Shown here one piece after another: positions 35,401-46,585 of a stretch of 64,000 bases of DNA; position 1 is the stretch's first letter, and the number at the start of each line of letters is the position of its first letter. The stretch comes from Buxus sempervirens. Taxonomy: Eukaryota; Streptophyta; Magnoliopsida; Buxales; Buxaceae. A program made the translations under genes and the position numbers. Under the pieces are notes generated by a model. That model saw only the letters and a program-made list of their open reading frames with translations, was not told the DNA's origin and did not search any database. The stretch covers positions 17,386,366 through 17,450,365 of the forward strand of contig OX387185.1 of assembly GCA_947561395.2 (NCBI GenBank). The letters are read 5' to 3'.

Positions 35401-36686
35401 CCTTCCGCTAGAAAGAGACAGTTTTTGGTAGATTCCCATGCATGTTTTAATCAAACAATACAGTTATATTGGAGGAAAGAGATATGGGAATATCTCCGAG
35501 ATCCTACTAGCAAGGTGAATAGGGCGGTTAAAATAAGAGCTGCTGCTTACTTCATTTTTGGCAATGAACTATACAGAAAGGGTTTTGATGATATGCCTCT
35601 TCGATGTTTATGTTATTTAGAGGTGATGTTAGTCATGGCTGAAATATATGGGGGAATATGTGGCGCACATCAAGCTAGTATCAAGATGCGATGGATGTTA
35701 CGCTGGCATGGTTACTATTGGCTGACCATTTTTAAAGATTGCCAGGCATTTGCAGCCGGCTGTCAAGAATGTCAAAAACATGGACCAGTTCAGAGGGTTC
35801 TGTCAATCAATTTCCAACCAATAGTCAAGCCATGGCCTTTTCGAGGATGGGCAATGGATTTGATAGGAGAGGTATATCCTCCCTCATCCGGGTTACATAA
35901 TTTTATCATAGTTGCTACGTATTATTTCACTAAATGGGGTGAGGCTAAACCTTTAAAAAAGGTTGAACAATCGATGTAATTGAATTCTTCAAAGAACAAA
36001 TCATTCATAGGTATGGTATCCCGGAAACCATTACAACGGATTCCGGCATTGTTTTTGTCGGAGAAGCAACAACCGAGTTTGCCAAACAATATGGCATAAG
36101 AATGATCCCATCAACCCCTTATTATGCTTAGGCGAATGGCCAAGCCAAGGCAACTAATAAGGTATTGAAAAATATTTTAAAGAAGATGATAGAAGACAAG
36201 CCAAGAAATTTGCACAAGCTTTTGTCAGAAGCCTTATGGGCATACCGAACTTCAGATAAGACCTCTATTGGGACAACTCCATTTGCCTTAACTTTTGGTC
36301 ATGAGGCAATTATTCCAGTAGAAATCACAGTGAAGTCATTAAAAGTGGCTATTCAGAATAATTTTACACCCAAAGAATATTCAGAAGCCATGTTGGCACA
36401 ACTGGAAGACCTGGAGGAAGTCAGAAAGATTACTCTAAATAGACAATTGGTGCTTAAACAAATAGTTGCCAGATCTTACAATCGATGGGTCAAACACAAG
36501 TCTTTTGCTCAGGGTGATTTAATATGGAAGACACTCCTTCCTATTAGCAAAAAAGACTTTCCATATGGTAAATGGTCACCCATATGGGAAGGACCATTAC
36601 GAATTAGTAAGGTAATGCCCAGGGGGCATATTACGTTCAATCACTTGAAGACCGAGAAGAAAAAGTCATTAACGGCCAGTTTTTAA
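35401..36686 (+). pseudogene. Integrase of the Tat element
   Basis: The zinc-binding region reads EIYGGICGAHQ...GCQECQKHG; the first His of HHCC has become Tyr. The core has WAMDLIGEVYPPSS (Asp present), then TTDSG (Asp present) after a frameshift near 35979. The motif with the catalytic Glu, normally QAEATNK, reads QAKATNK, and an in-frame stop lies just before it (36131). The C-terminal part (36165-36686) keeps FALTFGHEAIIPVEI and GDLIWK. Non-functional. Confidence 0.88.
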
Positions 36687-37628
36687 AGCGGTATTATCCT
36701 ACTCTATGGGAAAACCGCGAAAATCATAACCAACAAGAAGAGAGTTCCAAACAAAATTAAATTCTCAAAACTAGGCATGTATATTGTCAGAAAAATGGAG
36801 ATGTAAGAATCTCTAAAATGATACGCCGATAGTTGGACGGTGCAGAAGAAACTGAATAAAAGATTTTTCTCGAGATTCGCGAGATCTCATTGGTCTGTTT
36901 CTAAGAACATGGTCTATAAATACCCAAGCCAGTATGTAGAAATGGCTATCTTCATCTTAAGTAGGATGCAATAATCAAACAATGAAAAGAAGAAGATGGT
37001 GAAGGTAGCGGGTGACCGATTGCTAACTACGGTCATCGAGATGATGTTCGAGAACAGAGGAGCCAACCTAGCCGAGGATTCACTAGGAATGAGTGGAATG
37101 GGAAAATTCTATCTCTTCTTTGAGAAATTCTTCCCTTTTCACTCACCCCATCTCTGTGATTCTTCACGGAGATGAGTGGAATAGGGAACATTCATTCCCT
37201 CGACCGGCAATTACGCCAGGTCTCTACCTCTTCCTCTTTCTCCTTCACTGACACCGTCCGTTTGGTGTGGAGATAAGGGGACCTAGTTTGTTTCCTAAGA
37301 CCTTCTGGCCCTGGCTAGATTATCTGGCTTTGGTTGTATGAAAGAGTCAGAAGGCTCGGCTTTGATTGTATGAAAGATCAATGATAAAATGAATTCTATG
37401 ATTTTCAATTTATTTTAGTTTCTTAAGTTATGCCGAGCATTTTGTTATTAGAGTATGAATGACGATTAGGTTACGTTAGCAAAACATGCAAAATACTATT
37501 CAATAAAAATAAAGCCGACCAATCGGCTAGTAAAAGAAAAGTTTAACATGCCACCTATATGGCATAAATCAAGTTAATACTGATGACACGATATGGTGTA
37601 CGTAAAGTTTCTCAGGAAAGGTGAAAAC
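36687..37628. other. Tat 3' region between integrase and antisense gene B
   Basis: No gene. 37080-37200 contains two related stretches (GAATGAGTGGAAT and GAGATGAGTGGAATAGGGAA) and partial inverted copies of TTCCC-TTTCACTCA. The rest is ordinary AT-rich sequence. Confidence 0.4.
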
Positions 37629-37717
37629 CTAGAGTGACTTGAACTTAGCATGGTCACTCATGGCCTGCTCCAGTAAGCACTTTGCCCTCCCCCGTTGTGC
37701 TTCCATCTCTTCCTCAT

Positions 37718-39145
37718 TGATGTGCCTAAATTTTATACATGTTTTGTCATATGTTTACCCTTAATTTTATGCTAGTTGGTGTTTAATTTGCCTATTTATT
37801 AGAGTTTTTATGTATTTTTGTTTATTGTTGTTTAGGAATAAATAAATTGAAAGAGTCAAGAGATTGAGGAGGGGATCTACAAGATATTCTCAAAATTTTC
37901 GAATGAGCAAAAATTCTCTTCATCAAGAGAATAAGAAACTTTAATTTCCCGAATTCCAAAAATATCCTTCAGTGTTTTGAACATAACTTGAGCTAGAGAG
38001 CTCCAATAAGGGCAATCTTGGTGTCTATGGAAAGCTAAGAGAAGGCCCTACAAATTTAATGTTGAAGACTTTCCCAAAAACGGTCATCTTGATGGAGAAA
38101 AGTGAGCATTAATATCAGAAACGGAAAACAGCTATTTTCAGAATTCAGTTTTGGAAAAGAAGTAAAAGGGGTTTTTAAAGCAAGGAAGAAAATTTTATAT
38201 AAGAGTTACACATAAGAGGAGGACGACCAGAGCTTAGAAGAGAGGAGTTTTTCACCATTGGAGAGGATTGGAAGCTTGGAGGAAGAAGAAGAAAACAGAG
38301 GCTGAATTGGAGTTTGTCGATAACTACAATTCTCGATCTACATACAGTTTCCCTCTTAACTTTCTCATTTTCTCTTTGTCCAATTTTCATTATGAATTTC
38401 AGAGATTTTTTAGTTTGTTTGGATTCAATTATGAGCTAATTTCTATTGCTAAGGCTCCGATGTAATCTCTCCATGACAATTCTGAATCCTACTTCTATGT
38501 ACTCATGATTTTATTATTCTTTTTGAGTATACATCGTTAAGTTTAATGCTTTCAATTATCTGGCCAATAGTTGAATGATTTGTTGTACATGTTAATTTGA
38601 GAGATGATGCATGTAGTTTAGCTTCGTTTGATGTATACCATGAATTGAACGAAAGACAGAAATGTGTCAACGTGATTCGTGCGGTTTGTTTTTGTGGGAT
38701 ATTATTAATCTTAATGTACTCAATTGCTTTTAAATTCGCATAAGCATATCGTGGGTTATCGCATGTTGGGTAATTCTAATTCTACTCGAGAGAGGGTTTT
38801 AGATATATTTAAAATATTTCACCGTCAAATAGGATAATAATTGATTAATTGCTCGGTTAGGATTTGGAATTGGATTGGTTTGATGAATCGGATGCCTTAG
38901 TGTTTTCTTCTTGGGTGAAATATCCTTCTTTTTAAGTGTTTGGTCAAGTCCTTACTTTTCGATTTAATTTTTATTGTTTTCAATTTTTTTTCAAATTCAA
39001 AACATCCCACTTTTCTTGATTTTCAAATAATTTAGAATTAGAACAATTTCGATAGCTAATAGGTAAATAGTGCTTGTGGGTTCGACACTCTTTTCATCAC
39101 TATATTACTTGTCACGATTTCGTGTATTTGCGAATTTAGACAACA
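37718..39145 (+). mobile_element. Solo LTR, family E, inside antisense gene B
   Basis: 1428 bp from TGATGTGCCTAAATTTT to GAATTTAGACAACA, flanked by perfect CTCAT duplications at 37713-37717 and 39146-39150. The 3' end (GGGTTCGACACTC, CACGATTTCGTGTATTTGCG) has the style of gypsy LTRs whose primer is tRNA-Asp, which sets the plus orientation. No internal sequence remains. Confidence 0.9.
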
Positions 39146-40318
39146 CTCATCCATCATCCGGTGGCGCAGCCACGAGTAGTTTGACAAGATCAACATCATT
39201 TGAGCCTGAACTGATTCTCTGGTATTATCCTCCATGGTCTTTAACCACTCCAATTTAGTTGCGGTAGCTGAGGAAGGATCAGACTTTGCCAGAGAACCCT
39301 TCGTGTAAGCAATGTCACGCAAGGTCTCCTCCAGAGTGATAATTTGATGCCGATACCTGAAACTGAGTACCCTTCCCTCTTGAGCTCAGATTGCCTCGCC
39401 GAAACAGAGCGAAGAATGTTAATTGCTTCTCTCAACCTCGGAATGGCACTGTAAAAATCAAACATGGAAAACAAGTGTTCCAATTTCAAAGGGTTTTTGT
39501 CTAATCTCGCTCCAATGGCACGCCCCAACAGGATTCGTATCTCGTTCACTTCAGTATCCGAAATATGCTCAGGCTGATGAAGAACGAGAGATCGAAGTTG
39601 GTCTCGGCCATCAAAATTTGAAAGAAATTTGTGGCGAAGCCCATTCCCAAACTCAGAGGATCGAAGTAGACGATCTGCTTCCCTAAACCATGTTCGAACA
39701 TAGCCAAAGCTGGTATCAAGAAGGTTACGAAACTCTGTCGTTTGGGATGAAGGATCTTCAGTCGGAGGCATGTGTTCTTCAGTCGGAGATGATAGGTCAT
39801 CAGAAGAAGCAGCTGAAGGAATATCGGGGGAAGTGTAGAGGGATTGGCTTCATCAAAATTGCAACGAAATAGCAAAGGAGTAGGATTGTATTTTTCTGGA
39901 ACAGACATACAGGATGGAGAGCTAGCAGGTGCAATGGCTCGAACATCAGCCCTCAAAGGAGGTTGAACTGGAGTAGCTACAAAATCAGACGGGCTTGGAG
40001 AGGTGACTAGAGGAGAAGACGGACCACTTCCGGAAGAAGGAATGAAGGTTTCCCATTGGGGGCGAGATAAGTCCATATCCTCTCCTCCGCTTGATGAGTC
40101 ATCAGCAATCTCAACATACTCCCCAAGACGCCGAACCTGGAATCTCAGACTTGATCGAGTGACATAATTTTTGCTACCTGAGGGATTGTCACCTTCCACA
40201 GCCTTCTTCTTCTTCAATGGCTCACTAGAAGATGGTTTAGTCTTGACTGCAGCCGGCTTCCTTTTTTGCTTTCCTTTTGACTTGGATTCCTTCTTCGATC
40301 GGCTACCGCTCGCACCAT

Positions 40319-40388
40319 CTGAAATTCATAGTAAGGTTAGAACAATGTGAGCAAGATAAATCAATCCAAAATTGATAAACATCGTTAC
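40319..40388 (-). other. Short GT-AG intron in antisense gene B
   Basis: On the minus strand donor CTCAA|GTAACG and acceptor AATTTCAG|ATGG bound 70 bp. Splicing in phase 1 joins the FETRFSNS end to the GASGSRSKKES Lys-rich segment. Gene A has a 67-bp intron of the same phase at the equivalent point. Confidence 0.6.
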
Positions 40389-41861
40389 TTGAGTTGGAAA
40401 ACCGAGTCTCAAAAAATGGAGGAAGGTTCTCTATACTTTGGGCATAAAAAATTGTAGGATGAAAAACCTCAGCATACCATTCTAAAGGGTGGGAGATTAA
40501 GGATGAATAATATCGATCCCACCACAAACGAAATGAAGGCTCGGCATCAACGGCTCGAGGTGCAACAATTGCAGGCAATTTGGCAACAAGGTCATGAAAC
40601 TGAGAGGTAACAACAACAGAGTAAGCATTGGCGATAACTGGCTTGGATGTCCCCGAAGGATCGTTGACAGAAGAAAAGTTAACAACAGGAATCCCCTGGC
40701 CAAAACCCAGCCGTCGACTGACAAAATTTGGCAAATAAACTTCAACTCCTTCTCATTGAGAAACAGAAGGAGTAGTTGGATTATACAGGCCAAAAGGGAT
40801 TTCTCGGGCCAAAAGAAGACTTGAAGTAGTGCGGCGGAGATGATCAACAGATGCATGAGTGAATTCATAGAATGGGGTAATAGTATTTTCATCTAAAGAA
40901 AAAAGATAAAATAGTGGAGAAGGTTGTTCTCGTAGTCTGTTAAAGAAATACTCTAAGACAAATCTGAAAGAAAGTCGCAGGGGTATTGCCGAAACCCAGG
41001 ATCGACCGGCGTACTAGAGCTCAGGACGAGGAGGATTCTAAGGCTCACAAAAGACACAGGGGAAGTATTCATAGAACCAAAATTGAAGAAACCAGAACGG
41101 ACCACTGGTAGGTGCTAATTGACCAACGGAAAGATTATATAAACCCCGGTAGACATGACTAAGGAAGAAAGGGGCCCCAAAGCAAGACAGTGGCCTTGGG
41201 CAAGAGATACGGCGATATCGGAGAACTCTTTGAGCATCTGCCTAGAAGTACTGCAGAGCATTGAACGACAGAGGAACATTAAAAGGAAGGAAAAATGCTC
41301 CTGCATGGTGGGACGAGTTTCAGGATTTTCACTCCTCTCGGCACGATAAAAAGTGGCAAAAGCAGAACTAGCAAAGGTGGTGTCAAAAATCGAGGGTATG
41401 GATTTAGACAAACGGTGATCTATTTCTTCACCAAGAACAGGGAGACCGGTAATGGAATAGACATCAACGATGGTAGGAGTCATGGAACCATGATAGAAAG
41501 AAAAGGTATTGGAACCTCAACACCAAAAAAGAGCTGCAACCCCAAGTAAAATAGGATTGATGGGAACATAGAAAGTAGAGTAAAGAATCAACTCGGCTAT
41601 GCTGAGACTGATCCACTGGTCAATAAAATAGGGCTGTAACTTAGCAACCCATTGGTTCCATTCTTCAGCATGCCTAGGCCAGGATCGAGGAAGGGAAGAA
41701 AGATTACCCCAGTTCAAGGGTGTTCTCTATGTAATCAAATGAGAAGAAGGGGACAGTTCATCCGGAACCGGCGTATCAACTGAAAGAGAACAAGGACCAA
41801 GATCAATGCCCTGTGAACCTTCGACAAATATGTTCATATCTTCAAAGTTTTCTTCTGCCAT

Positions 41862-42265
41862 GGTTGATGAAAGGTAGAAGAGAGCAAACAGTTGTAGGAA
41901 GAAGATAGAGGGAAACAGAGGCAAGGAAGAAGAAAGGACGGCTCGAGAAGAAAATTTGAAATTATTACCGTATCGGGAAGGGTTTAACCTAATCGATACG
42001 GCAGTTATCTGCCTGAGGTTAATCGATACGATGGCTTGAAATGGTACCGTTGATATGTTTCAGAATAACATCTAACGGATAGAGAGAATGGCCGATTCAA
42101 AAAATATAGGGTGAGATAACAACTCTCGCCGTAAAGAAAGGCTGATTTTACTGGCCGGGGCAGTTATTTTGATGGACATAAAAAAGTTATAAAATTTATC
42201 AAATCCATTAATTTTATTCGAAATGAAATATTTACAAAGTCCGAATATAATTGGTCAAAAGACTC
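41862..42265. other. Spacer between antisense genes A and B
   Basis: About 400 bp without a gene. AATCGATACGG words recur at 41965-42030 in both orientations. As the upstream flank of gene B on the minus strand it would hold any promoter, but none is clear. Confidence 0.4.
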
Positions 42266-45169
42266 CTAAACAGAATGTCTTGCATCTGACAACCCGGCTT
42301 GACGCAACACTAAGTTGCGATAAGACTGCGCTTCAACTTCCAAGTCATGAGCCGCTTCCTCACATTGGCGTGTTTTTTCTGAAATGGTTCCTTCATCAAC
42401 AGGATTATTGCAGATAACTTCTTCACGCTAACGTAGCAGGCCCAACTTCTCATTCTGTAGTATCTCAATCTACCGATCAATATCTGTAATACAATTGTCA
42501 AGCATTGTCAAACGTTGGATCTTTTCAGCATATTGCTGCTCACAAATGACCCGGTCAGACTTTAGTTCTTTTATAAACTGATACCAGGTGGATAGAGATT
42601 GAATTTTATTGGTTATTTCCTCTATCTCAGCCGAACAACGGTCAAAGACCACTTTAAAGTATAAAAGCGGGAACCCTGTGAAAGTACTGATTTTACCGAA
42701 GAAGGAACCGAAGGATTGTTCTGAAGATCCATTTCTAATTCGGTTACACAATCAAGAGCAGCGTCTGAAACTCCAATTATCCCCGGATTCAGAAGACTGA
42801 CAATCTCGGACCGAATGGAATCAAGAGTTGGAAAAGATGGAGCAGTTGAAGTAACCGACCAGAATTCGGACCGAATAGTATTCAATAGGTTATCTAGCAA
42901 CCTAAATGAATCACTAGTAGAAGGCATTTCACCAGATGCAGACACCGGAGGAAGGAGTGAGCTAGCATCCTCAATTTCGTCTTCATCAGACAATAGCCTC
43001 ACTTGTTCAGTACCTCCTTCAACCCCAGCTATAGAATTTCCTGGAAGAATATCGGTCCCAGTAGGAACAACAAAGGTGGCTGCTCTGACAGCCGGAGAAG
43101 CAGGCCAAGAACCTTCTCGCTCCAATTCAGCATTCGTGGATTCAAATTCGGGAGGTATAACAGGAGAAGAAGTTTTTGCTAGAGAATCACTGGAGGAAGG
43201 AATTATTTGAAGATCATCAGAAGACGGTGCAGAGGTATCACCAGTAGAGCTATGAGGTGTACCCTTAGTAGGGCCGAACTATTCTAGAGGAATGATGGGG
43301 CTGGTTTTGCTTGACGAAGGAAGAGAAACCACATGAGCGGTGCTAAGGGGAACAATGTCCAAAATAGATGGAGCAAATCGCACCATAAAAGGTTCCATAG
43401 CGCTGGTAGGGGGAGCAGCCAAATTCGAAGAACCTTCTCCTTGAGAGAAAGCAGAAATTTAGAAGATGGGTGATGAAAGAAAAGGAAGAAATAGAAGGTT
43501 CACCTCTTCTAATCGGGGACGCTTCGAAGGAGGATCGGGGAGTTGGTGACAGAGTGTTGCTAGCAGAACATCATCCTTGGAATCTATTGCTTTGCCCTTA
43601 GAAGAGGAGGCAATAGCCGGAACAACCAATGTCGGTGGAGGGGAAGAAGAGGCCTTCGACTTACCTACCAGCAGAAAAACGACATTAAGCAACAAGATTA
43701 GAATAAAGTAAAACACAAAAAGAAAACAAACCTTTCTTGGTTGGTGCAGGTAAAGGCTATAGTAGATCCAGCCGCTGGAGATATTCATTTTCTTGATAGC
43801 AGCAAATTTCTTGCCAAGTGGAACTCTACCATATGGAAAAGTCTGAGCGAAAATTGGAAATGGAAGGAAGGTAAGGTAAGCGAAACACAACAGCTGCCTC
43901 AAGATACCGAGCCATAATGCTGGTAGCTTCATCCTTAGAGGTAGGATCCTGGATAATGGATGTAGTCTTGACCGAAAACAGCTGTTCGAAGTCAAGGTTA
44001 GTTATCCCCCGAGTACAGCAGAATTGCCTACTAACACAATTCGGTAGGTAAACCTCGAATCCTAGCTTCTTATTCGTGGCTATTACAGAATAGTTTAAAT
44101 TCCGGGCCAATAAAAAGCTGGCCTAGATTAGATGCTGCTTGTTAGTTATTTTGTCAACCATGGAAAGGAAACCAGGCACATCCGTAGAAACTTTGAAAGG
44201 GAGCTCATGGTAATGCTGGAGACAACAGAAGAAATGAAAACACTCTAGGACAGAGCAATCAACGAGGACACCCTCCAGACATGAGTGACTGGCGAATTCA
44301 AAGCGTGATGGAGGATGAGCAGGAATAAAAAACTGAGTCGGGAAATAATGATAAAGCCATAATTGAATGAACCACAAAAGACCTCCAGGATTTTTGAAAT
44401 TATTCTAGACAAGCTCCTATAAAGAACGATACAAGACGGACAAAAAATAAGGAGCAAGGGCAATTCGAGCATTCCCCATGATAAACTTGGCCAGTGGGGC
44501 ATATTCCTTAGTAACTCCTTCGACTTTGGGGCAAAAGACAAAGTTACAAAAGAAGTAGAGAAGGAAATAGAAATGATCCTTATATGGGCCAGAGCGGTAC
44601 TTGTCACAATCCTTAATATAAGACCGGAAGGGAGTTTGGAGTTTCTTCCTTTGAGATTTCTTCTCTTTCTTCTAGGTTTTGTCTTTCATTGGCAAGTAAC
44701 TAAATAGGCTGAGATCTGACATACTGTATCTAACTTCATGTCCTATTGGAAGAAGACCGGTGATAAAGTAGACGTCCATCACAGTGGGGGTCATCGGTCC
44801 AGAAGGAAAATTAAAGGTGTTGGTCTGGGCATTCCAAAACAAAAAAACTGCATATAGCAGGTTTGGATGAATGGGGATGTTATGGCAAGAGAACTGGATC
44901 ATGTCGTAAATACTTGTTGTCTGCTAGGTATTTGAAAAATGTCCTTCTAGACGACCAACCCAAGCCACCCATTTGGAATTAATAGTTGGCCAACTCTTGC
45001 TAGGGAAACTCCTTTTAAGAGGTTTGCCACTGATGAAAGGCAGATGACCATTTATTTTGGCATTCGAGACATCAAGAGGGGCATCATGGGCATCAAGGAA
45101 AGGGCCGACAACTATCTCGTGGTTATAGTTTTCAACCGAGAAGTTATAAGGAATAATGTTGCCCGCCAT
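42266..45169 (-). pseudogene. Antisense gene A: second PMD-like protein
   Basis: From the ATG at 45167-45169 (MAGNIIPYNF) the minus-strand frame gives WVAWVGRLEGHFSN, MIQFSCHNIPIHPNLLYAVFLFWN and the hallmark MTPTVMDVYFITGLLPIGHE, with frameshifts and stops between about 44900 and 43830 where the rest of the PMD body can be followed piecewise. A 67-bp GT-AG intron (43665-43731) precedes SKASSSPPP and a basic KRPRLEE motif, then a long acidic Ser/Pro tail (LLSDEDEIEDASS) and a coiled-coil-like end (CEEAAHDLEVEAQ) to a stop at 42266-42268. Layout and intron match gene B, so the two are paralogues. Stops and frameshifts make it inactive. Confidence 0.7.
43665..43731 (-). other. Short GT-AG intron in antisense gene A
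   Basis: Donor AAGAAAG|GTTTGT and acceptor GCTGGTAG|GTAAG on the minus strand bound 67 T-rich bases. Splicing in phase 1 joins PAPTKK to GKSKASSS. This is equivalent in place, phase and size to the intron in gene B. Confidence 0.6.
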
Positions 45170-45423
45170 GGAAAGGAAATGGGCAAAGAAGAACAATGGA
45201 AAGAAAACGGAATATGCAGAGTGAAAGATTAACTTACCAGAGTTGATTTTAAATAGATGCTTCGGAAGATGAAGCCGAAGAGACCGCAATTATTCCAATC
45301 GTGGGATGGAGTGGTAAGAAATTGAGAAATGACCGTTTACCAACTGTTAGAAAATTTTTTGAAACACTAATACGTACTCATTACGCCGATAGATGACGAC
45401 GTAAAAAGTGAGTAGGGAGGCAA
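45170..45423. other. Region between antisense gene A and the 3' LTR, with PPT
   Basis: A plus-strand purine-rich tract (AAAAAGTGAGTAGGGAGGCAA, 45404-45423) directly precedes the LTR start and is the probable PPT. The rest would be the upstream flank of gene A on the minus strand. Confidence 0.55.
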
Positions 45424-46580
45424 TGTTTACACCTGCCATAGCCCGACAAATGAAAGATAGCCACATGGCACCTACACGGACTGACCTCACCAGAGAAGCC
45501 GCGTCAATGTCTGTATGGGCCAGACATACGACCGAAGCTAGTAAGCACATATAATAGGAAAACTGTTCTCTTACGTTTAAGGGATGATGTCACTGTCAAT
45601 ACAGGATTGACCGTCGAGACCATGTGGATAGGCAACGATGGACGAGGAAGTTATTTGTTAAAGATCGTGACAAGAGGTTATCTCACACGGACGAAAGGAA
45701 ACAGATGGATAACTCTCAGAATAGACATAGAATTTGTGCAAACATGGGTCAGTAGCAATCGTCAGAATCCGGCTATAAAAAGCACAATCTCGAAAAGCTT
45801 AAGGACGACTTCCATTTAACCGCAACCGGTTATTATGATTATAACTCGATCATCCGTGATCTCTATCCAGTCTCCTACACCCAAACTGTAGCAAGAAAGG
45901 ATAATTTAGGACTCCTCTCACTGCTTCCTGTCGCAGTGACACTTTAGGTTACTATTTACTCTGATTAAAGGAAAGACCTTGCCACCGGCAAGGAGGTTGC
46001 GGTCACCCCTGACTCCTAGTCCTGTACTCCGATTACGGCTACAGGATTACGAGCAACCGGTCTTGAAACCATCTTTGGTCAAGCCAAGTGATTGTTGGAA
46101 CATCGGTTAAGTAGTATTCCTGGGTGAACCCCCGAATTAACTTTGTTAACAGACGCCCCCTACCTCCTTTCCTTATACTCCAATTACGGCTATAAGGTCA
46201 GGGAAGGCCGGTACTATCAACCCAGTTGATTTTCTTTTGTTTTATTTCCTTTTGAGTTACTTGAGGATTTGTTGTAATCAACGGTTGCGTTTCTGGCGAC
46301 CGATATCTAAATAAAGTACTTTCTTATTGCCTACTGTCGTTTTCAAACACGAATAGGAACCCAAACAAAGACCAAACCCCTTGTCTTCATTCTCTCATCT
46401 GATCAGTTTTATTACAGGTGACTTGCAGTATGGCTAGACCGACACCGGTTTAAATCTGGAACAGGTGCTCGGGATCAGGATCCGACCCGAATCATTGTAT
46501 CGATAGATACTGGCATGCCCGCACAAAGACACATTATCCCTACAGCCACGTGTTGAGCCCAGACCAATTTGGGAGCAACA
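45424..46580 (+). repeat. 3' LTR of the Tat element
   Basis: It starts TGTTTACACCTGCC and ends GGGAGCAACA, with the same length as the 5' LTR and a GCTTT duplication after it. It aligns to 23107-24263 with almost no indels. The differences are mainly transitions, and both palindromic promoter sites of the 5' copy are mutated here. Confidence 0.92.
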
Positions 46581-46585
46581 GCTTT

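Larger units (their letters stand above)
37629..41861 (-). pseudogene. Antisense gene B: plant mobile domain (PMD)-like protein, broken by a solo LTR
   Basis: From the ATG at 41859-41861 (MAEENFEDM) one minus-strand frame shows a PMD-type body: AEEWNQWVAKLQ, then MTPTIVDVYSITGLPVLGEE (the hallmark TPTIVDVY-TGLPV motif), HFSFLLMFLCR, and, after a frameshift, WFLQFWFYEYFP and a RLWWDRYYS...EWYAEVFHP end. A 70-bp GT-AG intron (40319-40388) precedes a Lys/Ser-rich, nuclear-signal-like segment and an acidic Ser/Pro-rich tail. Two in-frame stops (about 41727, 41517) and the frameshift disable it. A solo LTR at 37718-39145 splits the last exon; without it the frame runs on to a stop at 37629-37631. 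PMD proteins occur as nuclear host proteins and in transposons; the role here is unknown. Confidence 0.75.
23107..46580 (+). mobile_element. Tat-lineage Ty3/gypsy retrotransposon with two antisense extra genes
   Basis: The two 1157-bp LTRs (23107-24263, 45424-46580) are bounded by identical 5-bp duplications GCTTT at 23102-23106 and 46581-46585. Internal order is gag, protease, RT, RNase H, a second (archaeal-like) RNase H, integrase, then two minus-strand genes, then PPT and 3' LTR. The dual RNase H is typical of the Tat lineage. Removing three nested solo LTRs leaves roughly 16.7 kb. All sense genes have stops or frameshifts. The LTRs differ at roughly one site in ten over the parts compared by eye, so the insertion is old. 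It sits in intron 3 of the AKR gene, antisense to it. Confidence 0.92.

Noticed and set aside
39056-39145. Low-coordinate end of the minus-strand frame 39056-39322 as part of antisense gene B
   Set aside because: Bases below 39146 are family E solo LTR sequence, shown by the CTCAT duplications; the native frame continues at 37717 instead.
39423-39686. Plus-strand frames across 39-43 kb (for example 39423-39686, 42815-43210)
   Set aside because: They are shadows of the minus-strand PMD genes, which have recognisable motifs and matched introns.
37629-45169. Genes A and B as ordinary host genes unrelated to the retrotransposon
   Set aside because: They lie between integrase and the 3' LTR inside boundaries defined by GCTTT duplications and equal-length LTRs, a place where Tat elements are known to carry extra ORFs.
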